From Phytoactinopolyspora halophila (GTDB lineage: Bacteria > Actinomycetota > Actinomycetes > Jiangellales > Jiangellaceae), in assembly GCF_003287285.1 (NCBI RefSeq), contig NZ_QMIG01000031.1, positions 1 to 45,563 of the forward strand: a stretch of 45,563 bases of DNA, given 5' to 3'. Positions within the stretch are counted from its first letter, which is position 1; each line of letters begins with the position of its first letter. The position numbers and the translations under genes are program-made. Positions 1 to 8,092 of this stretch are shown piece by piece. The notes beneath the pieces are model-generated. The model was not told where the DNA came from. It was given only the letters and a program-made list of their open reading frames with translations, and searched no databases.

Positions 1-1
1 C

Positions 2-679
2 GAGGAGGCCGACGTCGTCGGCCTGCAGGAAGTGGACCGGCACTGGTCCGCGCGCAGCGACTTTGTTGACCAGGCGGCATGGCTGGCCCGCGAGCTGAAC
101 ATGCACGTGGTCTACGGGGCGAACCTCGACCGTGATCCGCTGAACCCGGGGGAGCCGCGGCGGCAGTACGGGACCGCCATCCTGAGCAAGCAGCCCATTC
201 TCGATTCGGAGAACACCTACCTGCCCCGGTACGACGGCCACGAGCAGCGAGGCTTGCTGCGTGCGCGGATCGTGGTGCGTGGCGTGCCGGTGCAGGTCTA
301 CAACACGCACCTGCAGCACAACGACGCCGCCGAGCGGCTCGATCAGGTTGAGGCGATCAAGAACCTGATCGGGACGCCGGACGAGTCAGTCGTGCTGGTG
401 GGCGACCTCAACGCCACGCCCGGCGCGCCCGAGATCGATGCCCTGGTCGACGAGCTGGTGGACGCCTGGGAGGCTGCCGGTGTCGGGGACGGCTACACCT
501 ACCCGGTGGAGGATCCCGATCGCCGCATCGACTACGTCATGTCATCCGACGGCGTCGTCGCGCGCACGGCCGCGGTGGTGACCACCGACGCGTCGGATCA
601 CTTGCCGACCTGGGCGGATCTGTTGTTGCCCGGCTCGAAGGTGGGCGTCGAGAGGTCGACGACGGGGCGCTCCGACTGA
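2..679 (+). CDS. Endonuclease/exonuclease/phosphatase family protein, 5' end cut by window
   Basis: The reading frame is open from the first bases and ends at TGA 677-679. About 225 residues remain, so the N-terminus lies outside the window. The family signatures appear in order: GLQEVD near the start (metal-binding Glu), NTHLQHN, VGDLNATP (the GDxN motif), RRIDYV and SDHLPTW near the end (catalytic SDH). These define the metal-dependent phosphodiesterase/phosphatase fold shared by exonuclease III, sphingomyelinases and inositol phosphatases. The substrate cannot be read from these motifs. The C-terminal tail after SDHLP (about 25 residues, Arg/Ser/Thr rich) is not conserved in character. The family call is firm and the substrate is unknown. 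The next gene is convergent. Confidence 0.9.
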   Translation, partial: EEADVVGLQEVDRHWSARSDFVDQAAWLARELNMHVVYGANLDRDPLNPGEPRRQYGTAILSKQPILDSENTYLPRYDGHEQRGLLRARIVVRGVPVQVYNTHLQHNDAAERLDQVEAIKNLIGTPDESVVLVGDLNATPGAPEIDALVDELVDAWEAAGVGDGYTYPVEDPDRRIDYVMSSDGVVARTAAVVTTDASDHLPTWADLLLPGSKVGVERSTTGRSD

Positions 680-691
680 CACGGGCCGGGA

Positions 692-1024
692 TCAGAACGT
701 CAAGCTCGACTGCGAGAAGGCGATCATGAACAGCACGATGATCGCGATCGCGATGACGCCGCCGGACGCTCCCGCCAGAAGCATGCCGGAACCGAACGAT
801 TTCCATGGCGACCCTGGCCGGGCGAAAATGAGCAGGGATCCCACAAGTACGGAACCGGCCGCGACGCCGACGAACGCATAGGCGTACTCGCCTCCGTGCC
901 AACCGATGCCCGCGAAGGACCCTGCCTGGTAGGCAAGCGCCACCGATACCAGAAGCACGAATGGTAGGGCGAAACCCGCGAACGCTACTCCCGGGCGTTT
1001 CGGGCGCTGGTCGAGTTCGTTCAT
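692..1024 (-). CDS. Small hypothetical membrane protein, three predicted TM segments
   Basis: This 110-residue protein starts at ATG 1024 with a short G-rich ribosome-binding stretch (GTGGGG) just upstream. Hydrophobic segments lie at roughly residues 12-32, 46-67 and 79-103, with a short charged N-terminus, so it is almost certainly an inner-membrane protein. I recognise no family motif. It converges on the phosphatase-family gene with 12 bp between them and is followed upstream by a 182-bp gap. The composition is coding-like (Ala/Gly/Leu/Ile rich with GC-rich wobble positions). Function unknown. Confidence 0.6.
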   Translation of the reverse strand: MNELDQRPKRPGVAFAGFALPFVLLVSVALAYQAGSFAGIGWHGGEYAYAFVGVAAGSVLVGSLLIFARPGSPWKSFGSGMLLAGASGGVIAIAIIVLFMIAFSQSSLTF

Positions 1025-1168
1025 GTCCCCACTTTCCCGAGCCCGTCCCAGATTGGTGCGTGAGCAAGACTACCTGGTGCTGGTAGCCGTGTTCGGGGAC
1101 GCGCGTGCAAAGTCCTGCGCATCTGCCCTCGAAGTCTCAGCCCCGCATCGACGCCCACATGATCGTTG

Positions 1169-1194
1169 ACCACCATGCACATGTCCATGGTGGT
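1169..1194. repeat. Perfect inverted repeat, 9-bp arms, 8-bp loop
   Basis: Arms ACCACCATG (1169-1177) and CATGGTGGT (1186-1194) flank an 8-base loop. The element lies 13 bp beyond the stop of the DUF2975-like gene on the minus strand. It could end or stabilise that transcript, but no T-run follows it, so it is not a classical intrinsic terminator. An operator is the alternative. Confidence 0.5.
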
Positions 1195-1206
1195 GATTGT
1201 TGATGA

Positions 1207-1710
1207 TCAGCAAGGTCGACGGTGATCGGTATGGGCCTCTCCAGCAGCTCCGTGATGGGTGCGCAGTTCCACCGCGGCGGTGACGATCCGCTCGAACAGT
1301 GCCACCACGGTGAAGAGGAACAGTGCCGAAGTCTCAGTTACGAACCAGGCGAACAGCAGCGTGGCGTGCATCATGCCGGAAGCGGCCCAGAACCCTACGA
1401 GTCCGAGTGCGAGGTAGGCGGCGAAGGCAGCGATGAGCAGTCTGATCCTTCGCAGGATCTGAACGGTGTGGGCCGAAAACTGGTGACCACGATCGACCAC
1501 GCGCAGGAAGTCGAACATGGACATGATAGCCGCGGCGACCGGGATAAGTCCGATCAGTGAAGCGACGTAGATGGGGAGCCGCAGATGTGCCAGGGTGGGC
1601 CAGTTCTGCGCTGACTCCAGGCTGAGGAAGTATAGGAATCCGCAGCCCACAATGAGTGCGAACAGCTGCGCCACCAGCAAGAAGCGGAGGAGCTTCGTCT
1701 CCCATCTCAT
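1207..1710 (-). CDS. DUF2975-like integral membrane protein
   Basis: This 167-residue protein has four hydrophobic segments at about residues 8-30, 46-66, 90-110 and 116-140. Between segments two and three is the cytoplasmic-loop motif RGHQFSAHTVQILRRI (74-89), which resembles the RG-x-F-s-xx-t-vxxLRRI pattern of DUF2975 proteins. Members of that family are often encoded just before a small YozG-type HTH gene. Here no HTH gene follows, and the downstream 180 bp contain only an inverted repeat. It starts at ATG 1710. The histidine-rich C-terminus (HHGAAGEAHTDHRR) is unusual but uninterpreted. Function unknown. The family call rests on the loop motif and topology. Confidence 0.6.
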   Translation of the reverse strand: MRWETKLLRFLLVAQLFALIVGCGFLYFLSLESAQNWPTLAHLRLPIYVASLIGLIPVAAAIMSMFDFLRVVDRGHQFSAHTVQILRRIRLLIAAFAAYLALGLVGFWAASGMMHATLLFAWFVTETSALFLFTVVALFERIVTAAVELRTHHGAAGEAHTDHRRPC

Positions 1711-2073
1711 GTTGCCACCCTAGCCAGGGTCTTATGGGAGTCGACGGTGATTCGGCACGGTGTTGAGTGGCCTGCCGAGCGGGCGGCTGGCGAGGACATG
1801 ATCACGTCGCGTTCGACTGCGGAATAGCCGCGATCGGCCGTGCTCGTGCAACGCACCTGGTCACCGGCACTGGGTGTCATATTTCGCAGATGTGACAAGC
1901 GCCGCGCTCGCGACGTCTCGCCCGAGTGAGCACGATGTGATTCGATCTTCTTGACGACGTTACGGGCGCGACAAATCTGGCCTACACGCTCACCGGAGCG
2001 TCCAGGTCTCGAAAAGGTAGGGGCGGTGCCGCGGCGTCGTCTTTCATCCCCGGAGAGCGCGAGGAGCGATGTC
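1711..2073. other. 363-bp intergenic region upstream of the FNT-type channel gene
   Basis: I see no convincing gene here. Reading frames across it are arginine-rich shadows, and an in-frame extension of the channel gene back to 1951 lacks family-like sequence. It separates two divergent transcripts and must hold their promoters. A weak imperfect dyad TGTCA-N13-TGACA (1875-1897) could be a regulator site, but it is too short to call. The ribosome-binding site of the channel gene, GAGGAG, is at 2061-2066. Confidence 0.4.
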
Positions 2074-2925
2074 ATGTCCTATCTCAGCCCACCCGAGTTC
2101 GCCACGAAGATGATCGACGCCGGCGAGTCGAAAGTCTTCATGGCGACTCGGGACACCGTGATCCGTGCATTCATGGCCGGTGCGATCCTCGCGCTCTCGG
2201 CTGCGTTCGCGGTCACGGTCACCGTGCAGACGGGGAGCGCCCTGGCCGGTGCCCTCCTCTTCCCGGTCGGGTTCTGCATGCTGTACCTGCTCGGGTTCGA
2301 CCTGCTGACCGGCGTCTTCACCTTGGTTCCGCTCGCGCTGATCGACCGGCGGCCGGGTGTCTCGCTGCGTTCGGTGCTGCGCAACTGGGGTCTGGTCTTC
2401 GTCGGCAACTTCGCGGGTGCGCTGGCCGTGGCGGTCATGATGGCGGTGATCTTCACGTACGGCTTCTCCACCGCGCCCGACGAGGTTGGCCAGGCGATCG
2501 GCACGATCGGAGAGGGGCGGACGGTCGGTTACGCCGAGTACGGGGCGGCCGGCATGCTGACGCTGTTCATCCGGGGTGTGCTGTGCAACTGGATGGTGTC
2601 CACCGGCGTCGTCGCGGCGATGATGTCGACGTCGGTCTCGGGCAAGGTGATCGCCATGTGGATGCCCATCCTGGTCTTCTTCTACATGGGATTCGAGCAC
2701 TCGGTGGTGAACATGTTCCTGTTCCCTTCCGGGCTCATGCTCGGCGGCGAATTCTCGGTTTCGGATTACCTCCTCTGGAACGAGATCCCGACGGTGGTCG
2801 GAAACCTCGTCGGTGGCCTGACATTCGTGGGCCTCGCCCTGTACGCGACGCACGCGCGGACGGGCGCGACCCGCAACCAGCCAGTGCCGGCGCAGGCGGA
2901 CACACCGGCTCAGCTCGACGTGTGA
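2074..2925 (+). CDS. Formate/nitrite transporter (FNT) family channel
   Basis: This 283-residue protein is of typical FNT length with about six hydrophobic segments. The signature residues are visible: MAGAILALSAAF in the first segment, RGVLCNWMV (CNW at 171-173) and GFEHSVVNMFLFPSG with the central pore histidine at about residue 209. The family forms pentameric channels for small monovalent anions such as formate, nitrite or hydrosulfide; the substrate cannot be told apart by eye. The ATG at 2074 was chosen because GAGGAG lies 7 bases upstream and because family members start with a short amphipathic helix like this one. Its last 16 bp overlap the 3' end of the convergent oxidoreductase gene. 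No formate or nitrite enzyme is adjacent. Confidence 0.88.
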   Translation: MSYLSPPEFATKMIDAGESKVFMATRDTVIRAFMAGAILALSAAFAVTVTVQTGSALAGALLFPVGFCMLYLLGFDLLTGVFTLVPLALIDRRPGVSLRSVLRNWGLVFVGNFAGALAVAVMMAVIFTYGFSTAPDEVGQAIGTIGEGRTVGYAEYGAAGMLTLFIRGVLCNWMVSTGVVAAMMSTSVSGKVIAMWMPILVFFYMGFEHSVVNMFLFPSGLMLGGEFSVSDYLLWNEIPTVVGNLVGGLTFVGLALYATHARTGATRNQPVPAQADTPAQLDV

Positions 2926-3767
2926 CGCCCGAGCTGGTTGTTGACCGCGGCGAGGATGGTCACCGGGGTGACGAGCTGTTCGTGCGGGTCCGGCGCCTGC
3001 CCGGCGAGCACGGCATCGACGAACCGGTCGAGGCCGCTGCTGTGGTCCAGCATGTCGGTGGTGATCTCCGTGCCGTACAGGTCGTGCGGATCCGCGACGG
3101 TGACGTGCCACGGCATCGGACCGGTCCCGGCGACGAAGTTCAGCACCAGCTGGGTGCCACCGGCCCGGGCGATGGCGGTCACGACGTCGTGTCCCCGGTG
3201 TACGCTCACGTCGTCGCCGTTGAGGGTGGGGTTGCCCAGCGCTTCGAGCGCGAGTTCCACGATGTGCGGCCCGTAGAAGAACAGCCCGGCGTGCGGGTTC
3301 GCGGGATCGGCCGGGCCGGTCACGGTGATGACCGACGGCGTGCGATCCGCTGCCTTGGCGCGGAGCGCCTCGACACCCGGGGCGTGGCGCAGGATCGACC
3401 ACGAGGCGAGGATCGCGCCGGCGGAACGCGCGGCGGCGATCATGGCCCTGACGTCGCCGGTGGTGGTGGCGGTGGGCTTGTCGACGAAGACGTGCTTGCC
3501 GGCCTCCAGGAGGGGGAGGGTGTTCGCGCGGTGCCGGCCGCCGTCCCGGTCGCAGACCACGGCGGCGTCGATCTGGTCGGCGACGTCGGAGATCGAGTCC
3601 GCGACCACCTCGATGCCGCCCTCGGTGGCGAGCGTACGGTTCTTGTCGGTCTCCCCGCCGGCGAGGGCGACGACGCGGGCGTCCGGCCGGTGGCGGTCCA
3701 CGTTGAGGTGGCGGACGAAGTGGTCGGCATGCGAGTTCTCGGTGCCGACGATGCCTATCCGTAGCAT
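2910..3767 (-). CDS. Gfo/Idh/MocA family oxidoreductase (paralogue A)
   Basis: This 285-residue protein has an N-terminal Rossmann segment (LRIGIVGTENSH) and the family motif as GKHVFVDKP (DKP at 96-98, in place of the usual EKP). This is an NAD(P)-dependent sugar or cyclitol dehydrogenase fold. It starts at ATG 3767; the open frame extends further upstream, but the Rossmann strand begins exactly here. It is short for the family (usually 330-400), consistent with a compact C-terminal domain. It is divergent from paralogue B across 151 bp holding a LacI-type operator, so it is probably induced with the amino-sugar block. Substrate unknown. Confidence 0.85.
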   Translation of the reverse strand: MLRIGIVGTENSHADHFVRHLNVDRHRPDARVVALAGGETDKNRTLATEGGIEVVADSISDVADQIDAAVVCDRDGGRHRANTLPLLEAGKHVFVDKPTATTTGDVRAMIAAARSAGAILASWSILRHAPGVEALRAKAADRTPSVITVTGPADPANPHAGLFFYGPHIVELALEALGNPTLNGDDVSVHRGHDVVTAIARAGGTQLVLNFVAGTGPMPWHVTVADPHDLYGTEITTDMLDHSSGLDRFVDAVLAGQAPDPHEQLVTPVTILAAVNNQLGRHTSS

Positions 3768-3851
3768 GTGCCCGTCCTCTCCTCGACGGCGGTGTTGGTG
3801 CTCGGTGGATCCCGGAGGATCGTGCATGTCATGCGTGTATGCAAACGAGAG

Positions 3852-3865
3852 TGCAAGCGGTTGCA
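3852..3865. promoter_or_regulatory. LacI-type operator, copy 1
   Basis: TGCAAGCGGTTGCA has arms TGCAA/TTGCA around a central CG, matching the known LacI/GalR-family pattern TGnAAnCGnTTnCA. It sits between divergent oxidoreductase genes. TTGCAG at 3861-3866 could serve as the -35 of the plus-strand promoter (17 bp to TAGCGT at 3884), so a bound repressor would block it. An identical 14-mer lies before nagB (10256-10269), and a LacI-family gene lies between the two sites. Confidence 0.82.
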
Positions 3866-3918
3866 GTAGCTCTATGGTATCGCTAGCGTGGTGAGCTCCG
3901 GCGGCGAGGGAGGATCTC

Positions 3919-4953
3919 GTGGTGAACGATTCCATCGGTGTGGGCATCGTGGGCATGGGCAGTATCGGCGTGCGCCATGCCGAGGTGCTGGCCAAGCTGG
4001 ACGCGCCGGTGCGGCTGGTGGCGGCCAGCGGGGGCGCGGCGGAGGTGCTATCCCGCACCGGCCACCCGGGTGCCCGGCACTGCGCGCCCGACGAGGTGAT
4101 CGCCCATCCAGACGTGGAGATCGTCGTGCTGTGCACACCCAGCGGGCTGCACGGGTCGCAGGCCCTGGCCGCACTGGACGCCGGCAAGCACGTGGTGGTG
4201 GAGAAACCGCTGAGCGTCGACGTCGCCACGGCCGAGGAGGTCGTCCGGCGGGCGGAGCGGCAGGACCGGTTCGTCAGCGTGATCTCCCAGCGGCGCCTGG
4301 AGCCCGTCAGCCAGTACCTGAAGCAGCAGCTCGATGCCGGGAACCTGGGACGGCCGGTGCTGGCGGAGACGTTTTGCCACTGGTTTCGCGACGACGCCTA
4401 CTACGCGCGCGCCGCCTGGCGGACCCGGCAGGACCAGGGGGGCGGCTCCCTGATGAACCAGGGCCTGCACAGCGTCGACCTGCTGGCGTGGCTGATGGGC
4501 CCGGTGATCGCGGTGACGGGGCAGTGCGGCACCCTCGGCCACGCCATGGACGCCGAGGACACCACGGTCGCCACGCTGCGCTTCGCATCGGGTGCGCTGG
4601 GCCTGGTGGCGACGTCCACCGCCACGCCACCGGGCCAGCCGGCCACGATGACCCTGATGACCAGCAAGGGGTCGGCCGAGTTCGCCGACGGCAGCCCCGT
4701 GCGGTGGGAGTTTGCCGGTATCGAGGCGCCCGTGTCGCCCGGCGCTGGTGGCGCAGGTAGCGGCGCCGCGGACCCGCTCGCCATCGGTGACGCCGGGCAT
4801 CTCGCCCAGTGGCAAGATATCGTCGACGCCTACCGGTCCGGCCGCCAGCCCGCCATCGGCGCCCGCGACGGGCTCGCCACCGTCCGGCTGCTCTGCGCCA
4901 TCTACGACGCCGCGGAGACGGGCCGGGAAGTCGAGCTTCCCGCCGCTCGCTGA
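3919..4953 (+). CDS. Gfo/Idh/MocA family oxidoreductase (paralogue B)
   Basis: This 344-residue protein has the full family layout. The N-terminal Rossmann motif GIVGMGSIG lies at about 9-17, HVVVEKP at 91-97 carries the conserved EKP lysine, and a C-terminal domain includes GGGSLMNQGLHSVDLLAWLMG, the substrate-site region with its His-x-x-Asp. It starts at GTG 3919, with AGGGAGGA just upstream; a second GTG at 3922 is possible. It is followed by paralogue C after 21 bp, so the two form an operon. The local LacI-type operator lies 54 bp upstream. The likely role is NAD(P)-dependent oxidation or reduction of a sugar ring position; the substrate is not identifiable. Confidence 0.9.
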   Translation: MVNDSIGVGIVGMGSIGVRHAEVLAKLDAPVRLVAASGGAAEVLSRTGHPGARHCAPDEVIAHPDVEIVVLCTPSGLHGSQALAALDAGKHVVVEKPLSVDVATAEEVVRRAERQDRFVSVISQRRLEPVSQYLKQQLDAGNLGRPVLAETFCHWFRDDAYYARAAWRTRQDQGGGSLMNQGLHSVDLLAWLMGPVIAVTGQCGTLGHAMDAEDTTVATLRFASGALGLVATSTATPPGQPATMTLMTSKGSAEFADGSPVRWEFAGIEAPVSPGAGGAGSGAADPLAIGDAGHLAQWQDIVDAYRSGRQPAIGARDGLATVRLLCAIYDAAETGREVELPAAR

Positions 4954-4974
4954 CCCGTATCGGAGGAGCGTTCC

Positions 4975-5973
4975 ATGATCCGTCTGGCGGTGGCCGGCAT
5001 GGCCCACCAGCACGTGCTGTACATCTTCGACGAGCTGGCGCACCAACCCGGCGTGGAACTGGTGGCGGTGGCCGAACCGGACCCCGCCCTGCTGGCCCGG
5101 TACGAGGACCGGTGCGGCGGCGTGCCGGCCTATGGCGATCACCGGGAGATGCTCTCCGCGCACGACCCCGACATCGTGGCCGTTGCCGGCGTCTACACGC
5201 ACCGCGCCGACGTCGTGGCCGACGCGCTGCGCGCCGGAGCTCACGTGATTGCCGACAAGCCGCTGTGCACGTCGCTCGAACAGCTGGAACGGATCGAGCA
5301 GGCGGCCCGTGAGACGGGCGGCGTGGTGTCGGTGCTGTTCGAGAAGCGGGGATACCCGGTGACGCTGGCGGCACGGAGGCTGCTCGCCACGGGCACGCTC
5401 GGGGAGCTGACGCTGGTGGCGAGCACCGGCCCGCACGTGTTGCGGCATCGCGAGCGCCCGCCGTGGTTCTTCTCCGGCGCCTACGGTGGCGTCCTGGGCG
5501 ACCTCGCCGTCCACGACGTCGACATGGTCCTGGCGATTACCGGAGCGCGTGACGGTTACGTGGTGGGCTCCACCGGCAACCGGGCCCACCCCCAGTACCC
5601 GGAGTTTCACGATCATGGCGCCATGCTGCTCGTGGCGGGACCGGTCACGGCCACCATCGATGCTCACTGGCTCGCTCCCGAAGCCGCGGCGGGCAGCGGC
5701 AGGTACGTGATGCGGCTGGTCGGCACCGGGGGAACCGCCGAGATGCGCTGGACCGACGGGGAGCTTGAGGTGGCCACGCACGAACGGGACACGTGGCTCG
5801 AACCCCTCCCGACGGGCGCACGCCCGGCGGAGGACGTCGTCACGGCACTGGCCGCGGGCAGGCCACCGGAGGTGGGAACGGCCGAGAGCCTGGCAGCCAC
5901 CCGGCTCGCCCTGCTGGCGCAGCGCAGTGCCGACCGCGGCGGCGTGGTGGAGCCGTGGAAACTCACGGGGTAG
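4975..5973 (+). CDS. Gfo/Idh/MocA family oxidoreductase (paralogue C)
   Basis: This 332-residue protein starts at ATG 4975 behind GGAGGA. It has a divergent Rossmann start (LAVAGMAHQH, lacking the usual GxGxxG spacing) and HVIADKP (DKP at 94-96). The C-terminal half carries GDLAVHDVDM, matching the family's H-x-x-D substrate-site pattern. It is second gene of a two-gene operon with paralogue B. Its end overlaps the convergent LacI-type gene by 11 bp. The altered nucleotide-binding loop makes the cofactor preference uncertain; the fold assignment is solid. Confidence 0.86.
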   Translation: MIRLAVAGMAHQHVLYIFDELAHQPGVELVAVAEPDPALLARYEDRCGGVPAYGDHREMLSAHDPDIVAVAGVYTHRADVVADALRAGAHVIADKPLCTSLEQLERIEQAARETGGVVSVLFEKRGYPVTLAARRLLATGTLGELTLVASTGPHVLRHRERPPWFFSGAYGGVLGDLAVHDVDMVLAITGARDGYVVGSTGNRAHPQYPEFHDHGAMLLVAGPVTATIDAHWLAPEAAAGSGRYVMRLVGTGGTAEMRWTDGELEVATHERDTWLEPLPTGARPAEDVVTALAAGRPPEVGTAESLAATRLALLAQRSADRGGVVEPWKLTG

Positions 5974-6952
5974 CCGGCGGGCCGCTCGACTCGCGCAGTG
6001 CGGGCGTGCCCGGAAGCGTGCGGTTCTCCGGCCCGGCCCGCGGTTCGTCGATGGTGCGGTCGAGGAGGTCCACGGCAGCACTGCCGAGCTGATCGGTGGG
6101 TGCGGTGACGGTCGTCAGGCTGGGGGTCACCATCCGGGCCATCAGCACGTCGTCGCACCCGACGACACTGCGCTCGCCCGGCACCGTGACGCCGCGCCGG
6201 GCCAGCTCGGCGAGGACGCCGCAGGCCATCACGTCGTCGAAGGCGAACACCGCGGTGGCGTCGGTGGTGAGCAGCGCCGCTCCGGCCGCGCGTCCGCCGT
6301 CGAACGACGCCTCGAACGGGCCGAGATCGTCGAGAATGACGCCGGCGCGGCTGGCCCAGCCCCGCACGGTGGTGGCCCGCTGCGCCGCGACCCAGGAGTC
6401 CGCGGGGCCGCCGACCAGGGCCACCCGGTGATGTCCCATCTCCAGCAGATGGTCCCCGATGCTGGCCAGAGCCGCGCTGTTGTCGCAGATCACCGACGCC
6501 AACCCGGCGATCTCCCGGTTGATCAGTACGCAGGGCAGATCCCTGATCGCCTCCCGCAGCGCCACGGGATGGGCACGCGGCGAGGCAAGGATCAGCCCGT
6601 CCACCTGCCCCTGGAGCTGGGTGATGAGCTGGCTCTCAGCCGTCGGATCTCCCTCGGCGTCGACCAGCAGGACCGACCAGTCGGCGAGCCCGGCGGCACG
6701 CTGGACCGCGCGCACCAGCAGCGGCAGGAACGGGTTGGTGATGTCGGGCACCACGAGGCCGATCATCCCGGTGCGTCCGGTGGCGGTGGCCCGAGCCGAC
6801 CTGTTCGGACGGTAGCCCATCTCGGCGGCCGTCGTGAGAATGCGCTGCCGGACCGACTCGTTGACCAGATCTGGCCTGCTGAAGGCGCGAGAGACGGTGG
6901 ACGAGGAGACGCCGCATGCCTGCGCGACCGAGTAGATGGTGACTCGCCGCAC
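5963..6952 (-). CDS. LacI/GalR-family transcriptional regulator
   Basis: This 329-residue protein has an N-terminal helix-turn-helix (TIYSVAQACGVSSSTVSRAF), a hinge helix region (GYRPNRSARATATG) and a periplasmic-binding-protein-like effector domain (GLVVPDITNPFLPLLVRAV, then VFAFDDVMACGV). It starts at GTG 6952 because GGAGG is 6 bases upstream and the HTH begins directly. Longer in-frame starts would add an unrelated tail. It is the last gene of the minus-strand run nagB-nagA-oxidoreductase-regulator. The twin TGCAAGCGGTTGCA sites at 3852 and 10256 are the obvious targets. The inducer is presumably a sugar or sugar phosphate of this pathway (inference). Confidence 0.92.
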   Translation of the reverse strand: MRRVTIYSVAQACGVSSSTVSRAFSRPDLVNESVRQRILTTAAEMGYRPNRSARATATGRTGMIGLVVPDITNPFLPLLVRAVQRAAGLADWSVLLVDAEGDPTAESQLITQLQGQVDGLILASPRAHPVALREAIRDLPCVLINREIAGLASVICDNSAALASIGDHLLEMGHHRVALVGGPADSWVAAQRATTVRGWASRAGVILDDLGPFEASFDGGRAAGAALLTTDATAVFAFDDVMACGVLAELARRGVTVPGERSVVGCDDVLMARMVTPSLTTVTAPTDQLGSAAVDLLDRTIDEPRAGPENRTLPGTPALRESSGPPATP

Positions 6953-7051
6953 TCGAGACCTCCCCGGACCCTGATCAACCGGCCCCTGACCGGCCAGCCT
7001 CACGTCGTATGCACCGCGCGTGCCCACCTTACGGGTCCGCAGAATCCGTGA

Positions 7052-8092
7052 TCAGGAGAATCCGGCCCGCGCACGGGCCCGTTCCATCAGCTCGATCTGG
7101 CGGCGCACGCTGCCCGGCGTGACGAACAGCTCGGCACCGTCGCGCAACGTCGCGGCCAGCCGTTCGTAGTAGTGAAGGGTGCGCGCTTCGGTCGGGGGAT
7201 CGAGGACGGTCGTCTCCTCCTGCCAGTCGATCTGCTCGCCGGTGCCGTACCGGCGGCCCGGCGCCATCCCCTCGTCCGCTTCGAGGGGCGGCAGCGTCGC
7301 CGGATCGAACCAGCGGACAGTCATCGTGTTGTCCTGGCTGAGCAGGGATCCGCTGGTACCGGCGATCAGCCAGTCGGGCTGGGTGAACGCCACGGCAGAA
7401 CTGGACAGGACCTCGACGGTGGGTCCGGTGCCCGGCTTCAGCACGAGCTGCACGTGGTCCTCGGCGTCGCCGGCGGAGACGGCACGCCGCAGGTCGGCGC
7501 AGAGCTCGACGGGGCCGTCGTCGAGAAGCGTGAGGACCTGATCGAGCAGGTGTGACGCCGTGTTCGGCAACTCGCCGCCGCCCATCGAGCGCAGCGCCTG
7601 CCAGTCGGCCCGCCGGGCGAACCGGCCGAGGTTGCGGCGGATCAGGATCAGCTCCCCGAGCCGTCCCGACGCGATGACGTCGCGGATGGCCAGCAGCTCC
7701 GGATCGAACCGGCGGTTGTGAAAGCACGTGAGCACCCGCCCGGCCCTTTCGGCTGCGGCGACCATGGTGTCCACCTCGGACACCGTCTGGGCCAGCGGCT
7801 TCTCCACGACGACGTGCTTGCCGGCCTCCAGCGCCGCGACGGCCAGGGGCACGTGCGTGTGCGACGGCGTGGCGACGACCGCCAGCTCCACCCGGTCGTC
7901 GTCGATGAGCTCCTCCGGTGTGGCGTACGTGGCGCAACCGAACCGTTCCCCGGCTTCCGCCCGGCGCTCGGCAGCCGGATCGGCCGCGGCCACCACGTCG
8001 CAGCGATCCAGCTGGGCCAGACCCGCGGCGTGGATGTTCCAGCCGCTACGGCCCAGTCCGATAATGCCGACCCTGATGCGAGCCGTTGTCAT
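7052..8092 (-). CDS. Gfo/Idh/MocA family oxidoreductase (paralogue D)
   Basis: This 346-residue protein has Rossmann motif VGIIGLGRSG at about 8-17 and HVVVEKP at about 93-99, with catalytic-region sequence GGGELPNTASHLLDQVLTLL (His-x-x-Asp). Its ATG overlaps the nagA stop in the ATGA at 8089-8092, so translation is coupled to nagA and it belongs to the same operon. This links it firmly to amino-sugar metabolism, unlike paralogues A-C, whose link is through the shared operator. The substrate may be an amino-sugar derivative (inference). Confidence 0.9.
   Translation of the reverse strand: MTTARIRVGIIGLGRSGWNIHAAGLAQLDRCDVVAAADPAAERRAEAGERFGCATYATPEELIDDDRVELAVVATPSHTHVPLAVAALEAGKHVVVEKPLAQTVSEVDTMVAAAERAGRVLTCFHNRRFDPELLAIRDVIASGRLGELILIRRNLGRFARRADWQALRSMGGGELPNTASHLLDQVLTLLDDGPVELCADLRRAVSAGDAEDHVQLVLKPGTGPTVEVLSSSAVAFTQPDWLIAGTSGSLLSQDNTMTVRWFDPATLPPLEADEGMAPGRRYGTGEQIDWQEETTVLDPPTEARTLHYYERLAATLRDGAELFVTPGSVRRQIELMERARARAGFS

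Noticed and set aside
1875-1897. TGTCA-N13-TGACA dyad upstream of the channel gene as a regulator site
   Set aside because: Arms of 5 bp with a 13-bp gap are expected by chance in a gap of this size.
1951-2073. N-terminal extension of the FNT channel to 1951
   Set aside because: The added 41 residues are Arg/Pro-rich with no family similarity, and a good ribosome-binding site precedes the ATG at 2074.
2044-3402. Large minus-strand frame antisense to the FNT channel gene
   Set aside because: Arginine/histidine-rich composition typical of shadow frames in high-GC DNA, opposite a well-supported family gene.
4048-6081. 677-codon minus-strand frame across two oxidoreductase genes
   Set aside because: Shadow of paralogues B and C; no motif, and both plus-strand genes have clear starts and signatures.
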